A DNA stretch of 12,146 bases, taken from contig CAZJWX010000099.1 in assembly GCA_964549915.1 (NCBI GenBank), forward strand, positions 1 to 12,146, in the 5' to 3' direction. This document shows positions 1-6,200 of this stretch, in pieces; position 1 is the first letter of the stretch, and each line of letters begins with the position of its first letter. The DNA is from JAUZRW01 sp964549915 (GTDB taxonomy: Bacteria > Chloroflexota > Anaerolineae > Aggregatilineales > Phototrophicaceae). The position numbers and the translations under genes were made by a program. The notes under the pieces were generated by a model. It was given only the letters and a program-made list of their open reading frames with translations, had not been told where the DNA came from and did not search any database.

Positions 1-68
1 ACGTCCTTTTGTCCATTCTATCTCCGCTCTCCGATTTGTGGGTAATGCATAGCTTGCCTTCGGGGAGG

Positions 69-92
69 GGGCGGATCCCGAAGAACCCGCCC
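69..92 (-). terminator. Hairpin downstream of the acyl-CoA dehydrogenase gene, terminator-like
   Basis: Read on the minus strand, 92-83 pairs with 78-69 as a 10-bp stem containing two G-U pairs. It closes on a TTCG tetraloop flanked by C and G, a very stable RNA loop type. It begins 25 bases after the stop codon at 118-120. No T-run follows on either strand, so it is not a classical intrinsic terminator. It could protect the 3' end of the mRNA or act as a U-less terminator. Bases 1-68 beside it show nothing I can assign. Confidence 0.42.
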
Positions 93-117
93 GGTCTGGT
101 CTGTTGCTGTGCCGGGG

Positions 118-1317
118 TTAGCTCACGATTGCGTTGATGCCCGTCAGGTCGCGCCCGACCAGCAGCATGTTGATCTCGTTGGTGCCTTCGTAGGTGTAGA
201 TGACTTCCGCATCCGTCCATAGGCGGGCGATATGGTTGTCGATCAGGATGCCGTTGCCGCCCAGGACTTCGCGGGCGAGTCCGGTCACATAGCGGGCTTT
301 GCGAGCGTTGTTGTATTTCGCCATGCTGACCATGCCCTCGTTCATCTTGAAGGCCGTCATCAATTCGCCCAGCCGCCAGCAAAGCTGCTGCATAAGCGTG
401 ACCTCTGTCGCCATTTCCACCAGCTTCTGCTGGATCAACTGGAAACCGGCGATGGGCTTGCCGAACTGTTCACGCTCCATCGCGTATTTCAGCGCGTGCT
501 CGAAGGCACCCGCCGCCACGCCAGCCGCTTCCCAGGCCACGCCGTAGCGACCCATGCCCAGCACCTGCGCCGTGTGTTTGAAACTGCTCACATTGGCGAG
601 GCGATTCTCAGCCGGTACGCGGACATCCTTCAGCACGATGTCCGCATTGAGGACGCCGCGCTTGCCGACCTTGCCCCAGATGTCCGTGATTTCCAGCCCT
701 TCGACCTCGGCGGGATTTTCGATGACGAAGCCACCGAATTTGCCGTCTTCATCACGCGCCCAGATGATGATCAGGTCAGCGATGCTGGCGTTGCCGATCC
801 AGCGCTTGGCCCCGTTGAGGATGTAGTGATCGCCATCGCGGCGGGCCGTAGTCTGCACCTGTACCGCATTGCTGCCGATGTTCGGCTCCGTCAGGCCGAA
901 AGCGCCGATTCGCTCCATCTTCGCCATCGCAGGCAGCCAGCGATCTTGCTGCTCTTCGCTGCCCAACAGCGAAATCGACCCCATGGCGAGGCCGCTGTGG
1001 ACGCCGTAGAAGGTGCCGATGCTGCCATCCCCCTTGGCCAGTTCGTAGGCCACCAGCCCCATCTCCACAAAATCCAGCCCCGCCGCGCCGTGCGTGCCAA
1101 TGGGGCCGCCGATGATCGGCAGTTCCTTGATCTTTTCGGCGATGGGCCAGGGGAATTCGGCCTTTTCCCAGTAGGGATTGATATTCGGCAGCACTTCCTG
1201 CTGCACAAAGGCACGAACCTGGTCGCGCACACTACGCTGTTTTTCCGTTAACTTCTCATCCAACCCGTAATAATCAAAACCCAGAATCTCGTTTACCTGT
1301 TGTTCTGCAACAACCAT
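118..1317 (-). CDS. Acyl-CoA dehydrogenase, glutaryl-CoA dehydrogenase/ACX4-like clade, probably not a true GCDH
   Basis: This 399-residue protein has full family length. Such cytoplasmic FAD enzymes oxidise an acyl-CoA to the 2-enoyl-CoA and pass electrons to an electron-transfer flavoprotein. Visible landmarks are the flavin/substrate signature FGLTEPNIGSN (residues 140-150), KRWIGNAS (171-178), and a C-terminal YTYEGTNEI segment placing the catalytic base at Glu377. The C-terminal half (LGMGRYGVAW, QFGKPIAGFQLIQQKL, LGGNGI) matches the glutaryl-CoA dehydrogenase branch. However, the arginine that binds the glutaryl carboxylate in GCDH (human mature Arg94, in GYRSAMS) aligns with Gly101 here, so a non-acidic substrate is more likely. 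The ATG at 1317 has an AAGGA ribosome-binding site about 10 bases upstream. The gene is alone on its strand, with a promoter and palindromic operator at 1381-1419, and a hairpin follows its stop. Family assignment is secure; the substrate is not known. Confidence 0.93.
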   Translation of the reverse strand: MVVAEQQVNEILGFDYYGLDEKLTEKQRSVRDQVRAFVQQEVLPNINPYWEKAEFPWPIAEKIKELPIIGGPIGTHGAAGLDFVEMGLVAYELAKGDGSIGTFYGVHSGLAMGSISLLGSEEQQDRWLPAMAKMERIGAFGLTEPNIGSNAVQVQTTARRDGDHYILNGAKRWIGNASIADLIIIWARDEDGKFGGFVIENPAEVEGLEITDIWGKVGKRGVLNADIVLKDVRVPAENRLANVSSFKHTAQVLGMGRYGVAWEAAGVAAGAFEHALKYAMEREQFGKPIAGFQLIQQKLVEMATEVTLMQQLCWRLGELMTAFKMNEGMVSMAKYNNARKARYVTGLAREVLGGNGILIDNHIARLWTDAEVIYTYEGTNEINMLLVGRDLTGINAIVS

Positions 1318-1380
1318 TGCGATCTGTTCCTTGGAAACTCGTGCGTTGTTGAATAATCAAATTGTGATTCGATTATGGCC

Positions 1381-1409
1381 AGTATAGCAATAACCGAATC
1401 GCGATTCAA
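1381..1409 (-). promoter_or_regulatory. Sigma-70-type promoter of the acyl-CoA dehydrogenase gene
   Basis: On the minus strand a -35 box TTGAAT (1409-1404) and a -10 box TATACT (1386-1381) are separated by exactly 17 bases. Transcription would start near 1374, giving a leader of about 57 bases that includes the AAGGA ribosome-binding site. Box quality (4/6 and 5/6) and ideal spacing make this the best promoter in the window. It overlaps the palindrome at 1396-1407. Confidence 0.6.
1396..1407. promoter_or_regulatory. Perfect palindrome GAATCGCGATTC, candidate operator
   Basis: The 12 bases are a perfect palindrome lying across the spacer and -35 box of the acyl-CoA dehydrogenase promoter, where a bound dimeric repressor would block RNA polymerase. 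Related half-sites GATTCG occur at 1366-1371 (near the expected transcript start) and 1414-1419 (just upstream of -35), so the promoter is ringed by the same 6-mer. Fatty-acid and acyl-CoA catabolic genes are often controlled by TetR-family repressors using sites of this kind. The regulator itself is not in this window. Confidence 0.5.
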
Positions 1410-1618
1410 TTACGATTCGTCTGTAACTCACGAAATCTTCAGGAAGCTCACGCCAGGACGCGCAGGTATCATCCGGCGTGGTACAGGCCGACAAGGTTCC
1501 ATAGAGACACCGGAGAGACCTGATCTAGTGGTTGCTCATCTGCGCGTAACGCTTGCGTCACATCCCCCCGTCATTCTGTACACGAGATGGATCGCAGACA
1601 GCAGGAAGGATCCCGGAT

Positions 1619-3016
1619 ATGAGAGAACATGCGTTGATTGTGATCGGCGGCGGGTCGGCTGGCCTGACGGTGGCGGAAGCGGCTGCTGTCCTGGAGCTGG
1701 ATGTCGCCCTCGTAGAAGCGGACAGGGTGGGCGGGGACTGCACCTGGTACGGCTGCGTGCCGAGCAAGGCGCTGCTGCACGCGGCGAAAGTCGTCCATGA
1801 TGCCCGCACCCGCTCCTATTTGCAGGCCGATATCGAAGTCGATTTCGCCAGTCTGATGGAATCGGTGCAGGGCACCAGCCAGGCGATTGGCGAGGATGAG
1901 AGCGCCGCCGCCCTGCGCGAACGCGGCATCACCGTTTACGAAGCCTACGCGAGATTCACCGATGCGCATACGCTGGAGCTGAGCACCGGGGAGACGATTC
2001 GCGGGCGTAAGATCGTCCTGGCGACGGGGACGAAGCATCGCGAGCTGCCTGGTTTCGCCGATGTCCCCTACCTGACCAATCACACGCTCTTCGACCTGCG
2101 CGAACAGCCGGAACATCTGTTGATCGTCGGTGGCGGGCCAATCGGGGTGGAGATGGCGCAGGCATTCCGGCGGCTCGGCTCCCAGGTGACGCTGCTGACC
2201 GACCAGCCGCGTTTGCTGCCAAACGACGACCCGCAAGCCGTTGCAATCATCCAGGATGTGCTGCGCGAGGAAGGCGTGACGCTGCGCTGTAGCGCGAAGG
2301 CCACGGACGCACAGCAGCAAGACGGCGCATTCGTGGTGACGCTGGCAGACGGGCAGCAGGTGACCGGGTCGCATCTGCTGCTGGCGGTGGGCAAGGTGGT
2401 CGATGTGCGCGGGCTGAATCCCGATGCTGCCGGACTGGCTCACGAGGACGGGGTGCTGCGCGTCGATGAGCAACTACGCACGAGTCAGCCGCACATCTTC
2501 GCCGCCGGGGATGTGGCGGGCAGCCCGATGTTCAGCCATGCATCCAGTTCGGAAGGCACGGTGGCGTTGATTAACGCGATTTCGCCCATTCGCAGCAAGC
2601 GCAAATCCGCCATGCCCTGGACGACCTTCACCGACCCGGAAATCGCCCAGGCAGGGTACACCGAGGCGCAGCTTCAACAGATGGGCAGGCGCTACCAGGT
2701 GACGCACCTGCCCATCACCCGCGCTGACCGCGCTATGACGGAGGATCAGCGCCAGGGATTCATGAAACTGCTGCACACGAAGTACGGCAAGCTCCTGGGT
2801 GCGACCATCGTCGGCCCCAATGCGGGGGAGATGATGAATGAGTGGGTGCGCATCTTCGAAAAAGGTGGGCGCGTGCTGGAAGCTGCCACGCCCACACACA
2901 TCTATCCTACCCTGGGGGTCAGCAATGCCGTCCTGGCGACGGAGCAACTGCGCAGAATGGCGGCGGAGACCTGGCTGGGGCGCATCGTCAAGCCCCTCGT
3001 GCGGTGGCTGGTGTGA
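1619..3016 (+). CDS. FAD-dependent pyridine nucleotide-disulfide oxidoreductase family protein (MerA-like, not a proven mercuric reductase)
   Basis: The protein has 465 residues. The ATG at 1619 is chosen because AGGAAGGA ends 8 bases before it and the FAD-binding motif IGGGSAG starts at residue 9; an upstream in-frame start at 1553 would add 22 unlikely residues. Domains in order: FAD-binding Rossmann motif (9-15), redox-active disulfide CTWYGC (Cys41, Cys46) followed by VPSK, NAD(P)-binding motif GGGPIG (171-176), second FAD motif FAAGDV (294-299), and a dimerisation domain from about 334. At the C-terminus the usual His-Pro-Thr-x-x-Glu is Tyr429-Pro-Thr-x-x-Val434, so the acid-base pair of glutathione and lipoamide reductases is absent. 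It also lacks the N-terminal metal-binding domain and C-terminal Cys-Cys of mercuric reductase. A basic, hydrophobic tail (about 452-465) might touch the membrane. Reaction unknown; family certain. Confidence 0.9.
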   Translation: MREHALIVIGGGSAGLTVAEAAAVLELDVALVEADRVGGDCTWYGCVPSKALLHAAKVVHDARTRSYLQADIEVDFASLMESVQGTSQAIGEDESAAALRERGITVYEAYARFTDAHTLELSTGETIRGRKIVLATGTKHRELPGFADVPYLTNHTLFDLREQPEHLLIVGGGPIGVEMAQAFRRLGSQVTLLTDQPRLLPNDDPQAVAIIQDVLREEGVTLRCSAKATDAQQQDGAFVVTLADGQQVTGSHLLLAVGKVVDVRGLNPDAAGLAHEDGVLRVDEQLRTSQPHIFAAGDVAGSPMFSHASSSEGTVALINAISPIRSKRKSAMPWTTFTDPEIAQAGYTEAQLQQMGRRYQVTHLPITRADRAMTEDQRQGFMKLLHTKYGKLLGATIVGPNAGEMMNEWVRIFEKGGRVLEAATPTHIYPTLGVSNAVLATEQLRRMAAETWLGRIVKPLVRWLV

Positions 3017-3029
3017 AGGGGCGTCATGC

Positions 3030-3425
3030 TCACAGGCTCAGCAAATAGGCCACCAGGTCGGCAATTTGCTGCGGGGTGAGGTTCTCGTCGTAATTGTTGG
3101 GCATGGCATTGCCGAAGCCCTCCGTAAGGTGGCGTGCTGGCTCAGTAATGCTGTAGAAGACGAATTCGCGCGCCGTCTCGCCCTCCACGCGCTCCCCGGC
3201 GACTTCACCCAACCCGGTCAGATCTGGCGAAGCGTTGTTGCCCTCGACATGGCAAGCGATGCATGCCGTCGTCCCGTTAATCGGCTCATTGAACAACTCT
3301 GCCCCGCGATTGGCATCACCTTCCGCCGGAATCTCGGCGTAGGCAATCGTCGTCTCGGCATACGGCGCACACCCTACCAGCATCAGCAGCAACAATCCAA
3401 ACAGCACTCGTAGTACAATCCGCAT
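3030..3425 (-). CDS. Small mono-heme c-type cytochrome lipoprotein
   Basis: This is a 131-residue exported electron carrier. The ATG at 3425 is preferred over a TTG at 3440 because GGGAG sits 8 bases upstream of the ATG and the signal peptide then starts naturally with MRIVLR. The signal sequence ends in lipobox LVGC, with Cys19 the predicted lipidated residue, so the mature protein should be tethered to the outer face of the cytoplasmic membrane. The single heme site is CIACH (Cys55, Cys58, His59), and Met108 in GNAMPNN is the probable second axial ligand. The C-terminal LTPQQIADLVAYLLSL helix is typical of class I cytochrome c domains. It lies tail-to-tail with the upstream flavoprotein, only 13 bp between stops, and has no oxidase or reductase partner here. 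The redox partner is unknown. Confidence 0.9.
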   Translation of the reverse strand: MRIVLRVLFGLLLLMLVGCAPYAETTIAYAEIPAEGDANRGAELFNEPINGTTACIACHVEGNNASPDLTGLGEVAGERVEGETAREFVFYSITEPARHLTEGFGNAMPNNYDENLTPQQIADLVAYLLSL

Positions 3426-3486
3426 TCCACACACTCCCAACAGTCATCTACCGATTACAGCGAAGCCTTACGCGCCCCGCGCAGCC

Positions 3487-3514
3487 ATCATAAGCGAGTT
3501 CGCACGGCTGACCA
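3487..3514 (-). promoter_or_regulatory. Candidate promoter of the cytochrome lipoprotein gene
   Basis: On the minus strand TGGTCA (3514-3509) and TATGAT (3492-3487) are spaced by 16 bases. The start site would be near 3480, about 55 bases before the ATG at 3425. The -10 box matches 5/6 and the -35 box 4/6. It lies in the 183-bp gap shared with the divergent gene at 3609. Confidence 0.4.
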
Positions 3515-3564
3515 GTGTGAGTTGGCGGCGGGATGGGTGCTTCTGCGAGGGTGGGTATTTGCAG

Positions 3565-3570
3565 TATAAT
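3565..3570 (+). promoter_or_regulatory. Consensus -10 box (TATAAT) upstream of the Ddn-type gene
   Basis: A perfect TATAAT lies 38 bases upstream of the ATG at 3609 in otherwise GC-rich DNA. The matching -35 region (about 3541-3547, TTCTGCG) is poor, so an activator or an atypical sigma factor may be needed. It would drive the 3609-5184 gene pair. Confidence 0.5.
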
Positions 3571-3608
3571 GAACGCAGCGAAATGAACTGCGATTGGACG
3601 ATTTTTTT

Positions 3609-4241
3609 ATGGCGCAGCAATCCAGCTTCCTCCCGTATCCCAGAGGGGTGCTCAAGTGGCTCTTGCTCCTGCCGATGCAACTCGTGCGCATTGGCCTGGG
3701 CTGGCTGCTCATCCCAACCCCGCTGATGATCCTGACCACGAAGGGGCGCAAAAGCGGGCAACCGCGACATGTCGTGCTGGAATACCGGCAGCATGGCAGC
3801 AAAATCTACGCTGTATCCGGGTGGGGCACGCAGCCGCACTGGTACAAGAACTTGCAGGCCGATCCCATCGTGACGATTCAGTACAACGGGGCGACTCGCT
3901 GCGCCAGAGCGCACATCGTCGAAAATGCGGCGGAAGCCATGCGTGCCCTGTATATGTTCCAGCGCACATCGCGCCTCTACGAAGTGCTCTTTGCGCGCAT
4001 GAGCAGCGCCGACACGCTGGATTTGCGCAAGCTGGTGGATGTCGCGGGCGAGTTCACCGTCGTGCGCTTCGAAGTGCTGGATGATGTGCAGTGCTTCCCC
4101 GGCGTGCAGCCGACCCACCGCGCAGTAGGGTACGCGCTGCTGGGGCTGCTGGGGCTGCTGGGGCTGCTGATCCTCGGCGCTGTGCTGCGCCGCCGCCCCA
4201 CCGAAACGCAGGCCGAAAACGAGCGAAATCACGAGGTGTAA
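3609..4241 (+). CDS. Ddn-type nitroreductase-fold (deazaflavin/F420-linked) protein with C-terminal membrane helix
   Basis: The protein has 210 residues from ATG 3609; an in-frame TTG at 3594 is the alternative start, and neither has a strong ribosome-binding site. The core (about 37-155) shows the family marks LTTKGRKSGQPRHVVLEY (42-59) and GWGTQPHWYKNLQADP (71-86), which resemble the mycobacterial deazaflavin-dependent nitroreductase Ddn and its relatives. Known members bind F420 and transfer hydride to quinones or nitro-compounds, but many relatives are uncharacterised, so the cofactor is inferred. A hydrophobic N-terminal helix (15-36) and a clear C-terminal transmembrane segment (172-193) with basic flank RRR suggest a membrane-bound protein, unusual next to the short soluble members. 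The last helix is encoded by a 9-bp tandem repeat. It is translationally close to the TPR gene 7 bp downstream. Confidence 0.82.
   Translation: MAQQSSFLPYPRGVLKWLLLLPMQLVRIGLGWLLIPTPLMILTTKGRKSGQPRHVVLEYRQHGSKIYAVSGWGTQPHWYKNLQADPIVTIQYNGATRCARAHIVENAAEAMRALYMFQRTSRLYEVLFARMSSADTLDLRKLVDVAGEFTVVRFEVLDDVQCFPGVQPTHRAVGYALLGLLGLLGLLILGAVLRRRPTETQAENERNHEV
4137..4170 (+). repeat. 9-bp tandem repeat (CTGCTGGGG) inside the Ddn-type gene
   Basis: Three perfect copies of CTGCTGGGG (4137-4163) and a partial fourth (4164-4170) encode Leu-Leu-Gly repeats in the C-terminal membrane helix. The unit is a multiple of three, so copy-number changes would lengthen or shorten the helix without breaking the frame. 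Confidence 0.9.
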
Positions 4242-4248
4242 GGTGTTG

Positions 4249-5184
4249 ATGGATCGCCAGATCGAACTCTTGAAACAGGTGCGCGAGGCGCTCCAGCATG
4301 AGGACTTTTCGACCGCCATCGAGAGCTTGCAGGAAATTGTCAACGTCGCCCGCCAGCGCGGGGACGTGGGCGCGACCGGACGCCACCTGGGGAATCTGGC
4401 GCTGACCTATTATCGCATCGGGCAGCCCGAAAACGCCCTGGGAGCCTTCCAGGATGCGCTGTCCTGTGCCCGTGCCGACTCTGACCGCATGACGGAAAAC
4501 GGCTTGCTCGGCAATATGGGCAACATCCTGCGCGAATTGAAGCGCCATGACGAAGCGCTGGATCACCTCAACGAAGCACTCTTGATCGCCCAGGAATTGG
4601 GCGATACGCGCGGGCGCGGCATCTGGCTGAGCAACCTGGGATTGGTCTACAACGATTTGCAGCAGTGGGATGATGCCCTGACCGCACACGAAAAATCCGT
4701 CAAAATCGCCCGCCAGCTTTACGACCAGGGCGCATTGGCGCTGCGGCTGGGTCACCTGGGGAGCTGTTACCTGATGCAGGGGCGCTATGCCGAAGCCATC
4801 CCGCCCCTGCAAGAATCCGCCGAATTGCACATCCAACTCGGTCAGGCCGAAGAAGCCAGCATCCGCTGGGTGATGCTGGGCGATGGCGCGGCGGAACTGG
4901 GGCGCGAACTGCACCCAGACCCACAAGCCTGGGAGCAGTTCCGGCTGGCGCTGGACGCCTACGGGCGTGCGATGGAGTTGATGCGGGAACGCGGCGATCA
5001 GGTTAGCGAGGCTGATACCATCCGCAAAGTCGGGATGGTGCTGGCGGATGTCGGGCAGTACGACGATGCGCAGCAGTATCTCCAGGCCGCGCAGCAGATG
5101 TTCGAGGCGCTGGGGCTGAACCAGCAGGCGGATCACTCGCAGCGCACCCTCAAGCGCCTGATCGAATTCCTGGAGCAGGATTAG
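4249..5184 (+). CDS. Tetratricopeptide (TPR) repeat protein
   Basis: The protein has 311 residues from ATG 4249. Two codons before it are also possible starts (GTG 4243, TTG 4246), and the ribosome-binding site GAGGTG (4233-4238) lies inside the end of the preceding gene. There is no signal peptide or membrane segment, so it should be cytoplasmic. About six TPR units of roughly 40 residues cover the protein; recognisable cores are LGNLALTYYRIGQPENAL, MGNILRELKRHDEALDHL, LGLVYNDLQQWDDALTAH, LGSCYLMQGRYAEAIPPL and a final VGMVLADVGQYDDAQQYL. The spacing and the LGN/LGL pattern resemble the LGN/Rapsyn-like TPR class used as protein-docking scaffolds. No catalytic or DNA-binding domain is attached. 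With a 7-bp gap it is probably co-transcribed with the Ddn-type gene. The partner protein is unknown. Confidence 0.88.
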   Translation: MDRQIELLKQVREALQHEDFSTAIESLQEIVNVARQRGDVGATGRHLGNLALTYYRIGQPENALGAFQDALSCARADSDRMTENGLLGNMGNILRELKRHDEALDHLNEALLIAQELGDTRGRGIWLSNLGLVYNDLQQWDDALTAHEKSVKIARQLYDQGALALRLGHLGSCYLMQGRYAEAIPPLQESAELHIQLGQAEEASIRWVMLGDGAAELGRELHPDPQAWEQFRLALDAYGRAMELMRERGDQVSEADTIRKVGMVLADVGQYDDAQQYLQAAQQMFEALGLNQQADHSQRTLKRLIEFLEQD

Positions 5185-5285
5185 CTCCCCCATTTCGATG
5201 GTCAATGGCTGGCGATTGATTCGGGTATTCTCAGCCAACATTTTCCTGTAACTTCTGCGATTGTACGACAATGCAGCATGCAACG

Positions 5286-5317
5286 GTTGCCCTTCTTGCT
5301 GCGTATGGAAGGGCAGC
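5286..5317 (+). repeat. Stem-loop in the leader of the ABC ATPase gene
   Basis: Bases 5286-5295 pair with 5308-5317 (10 bp, one G-U pair, core TGCCCTTC/GAAGGGCA) around a 12-base loop, 36 bases before the chosen ATG at 5353. No T-run follows. A short perfect inverted repeat ATTGT-ACG-ACAAT lies just upstream at 5260-5272 and could be a protein-binding site. Together they argue that 5185-5352 is a regulatory leader rather than coding sequence. Confidence 0.4.
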
Positions 5318-5352
5318 AGCGAATCGAGAATACGAGATTGGATATAGCGAAG

Positions 5353-6078
5353 ATGGCAGAAGCAAGCACGCAGCACGTCATTGATGTGCGCGATGTCACC
5401 AAAGAACTGAAGCTGGGGCAGCACACCGTCCATGCCCTGCGCGGCGTGAATTTCCAGATTTCGCGGGGCGAGATGGTCAGCATCGTCGGGCCATCGGGCA
5501 GCGGCAAGAGTACCCTGCTGGGGATCATCGGGGGGCTGGATACGCCGACCAGGGGGCAGGTCTTCATTGATGGCGTGGATATTTCGCGCATGGGTGAGGA
5601 TAAGCTCACCGAAATTCGCAACGAGAAGATCGGCTTCATCTTCCAGTTCTTCAACCTGATTCCGACGTTGACGGCGCTGGAGAACGTCTCGCTGCCGATT
5701 CAGTTCGCGCGTAAACCCAAGTTCAACCCCAACCGCCGCGCCAAAGAACTGCTGGAACTGCTCGGCCTGGGAGATCGCACACATCACCGTCCTTCGCAGC
5801 TTTCCGGCGGGCAGCAGCAGCGCGTCGCCATCGCCCGCGCCCTCGCCAATGAGCCGCCCCTACTGCTGGCGGATGAGCCGACCGGCAACCTGGACTCCGA
5901 ATCGAGCGGGAACGTCCTCAACTCGCTGCAAGAAATCCGCCGCGAAACCAATACCACCGTCGTCCTCGTCACGCATGATCCCAAGCTGGCAATGCATGCA
6001 GAGCGCGTCCTGACACTGAAAGACGGCCTCATCACCCAGGATGTGCCGCAGAGCCAGTTGGAGCGCGTCCTGCCCTGA
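5353..6078 (+). CDS. ABC transporter ATP-binding protein, LolD/MacB type
   Basis: This 241-residue ATPase is complete: Walker A GPSGSGKST (46-54), Q-loop FQFFN (Gln98), signature LSGGQQQR (150-157), Walker B LLLADEP with catalytic Glu175, D-loop NLD, and switch His208 in VTHD. The ENVSLP and DEPTGNLDS segments are typical of the LolD/MacB/FtsE-like branch, whose partners are FtsX/MacB-fold permeases that move lipoproteins, peptides or drugs or act mechanically. The ATG at 5353 gives the usual family length. The frame is open back to 5278 but that stretch is low in GC at third positions and contains a stem-loop. The ribosome-binding site is weak. No permease or periplasmic adaptor is adjacent in this window, so it is an orphan ATPase or pairs with a remote permease. 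A terminator-like hairpin follows at 6091-6114. Confidence 0.92.
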   Translation: MAEASTQHVIDVRDVTKELKLGQHTVHALRGVNFQISRGEMVSIVGPSGSGKSTLLGIIGGLDTPTRGQVFIDGVDISRMGEDKLTEIRNEKIGFIFQFFNLIPTLTALENVSLPIQFARKPKFNPNRRAKELLELLGLGDRTHHRPSQLSGGQQQRVAIARALANEPPLLLADEPTGNLDSESSGNVLNSLQEIRRETNTTVVLVTHDPKLAMHAERVLTLKDGLITQDVPQSQLERVLP

Positions 6079-6090
6079 GTGAGGGGTGCG

Positions 6091-6117
6091 AGCCTCCGGG
6101 TCAAAAGGTGGGCTTTT
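6091..6117 (+). terminator. Probable intrinsic terminator after the ABC ATPase gene
   Basis: AGCCTCC (6091-6097) pairs with GGTGGGCT (6107-6114), with one bulged T and one T-G pair, around a 9-base loop. TTT follows directly after the stem, so the run including its last base is four T. It starts 12 bases after the stop codon. The T-tract is short, so strength is doubtful. Confidence 0.42.
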
Positions 6118-6200
6118 ACACTATCGCCGCCTGAGTCGCCTCCTCTACACTGATAGCAAGCAGATCGTTTGCCTGTGCATCAGCGTGTGAGGAGGCCCCT

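Larger units (their letters stand above)
1318..1618. other. 301-bp divergent intergenic region
   Basis: The region separates the minus-strand acyl-CoA dehydrogenase from the plus-strand oxidoreductase. Its left third (1318-1420) is AT-rich and holds the promoter, the operator-like palindrome, and a further inverted repeat ATAATC (1353-1358) / GATTAT (1371-1376). The right part (1421-1618) has coding-like base composition but no start with a ribosome-binding site. I found no convincing promoter for the rightward gene; TTGCGT at 1553-1558 has no good -10 box at proper spacing. Confidence 0.5.

Noticed and set aside
232..1251. Long plus-strand open frame (339 codons) opposite the acyl-CoA dehydrogenase
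   Set aside because: It is the antisense of a clearly conserved gene. Its translation is His/Arg/Asp-rich with no family motif, and it has no ribosome-binding site.
1619..3016. Naming the flavoprotein a mercuric reductase (merA)
   Set aside because: There is no N-terminal heavy-metal domain, no C-terminal Cys-Cys and no merR/merT neighbours; only the general family fold is supported.
5172..5188. Small inverted repeat GGAGC/GCTCC over the TPR stop codon as a terminator
   Set aside because: The stem has only 5 bp, overlaps coding sequence and lacks a T-run; too weak to call.
5278..5352. Longer start for the ABC ATPase at 5278 or 5305
   Set aside because: The stretch contains a 10-bp stem-loop, has atypical codon composition, and would add 16-25 residues not typical of the family; no ribosome-binding site precedes either start.
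4054..5787. Long minus-strand open frame (577 codons)
   Set aside because: It runs antisense across the TPR gene and into the Ddn-type and ABC ATPase genes, all strongly supported. It arises from high GC and shows no motif of its own.
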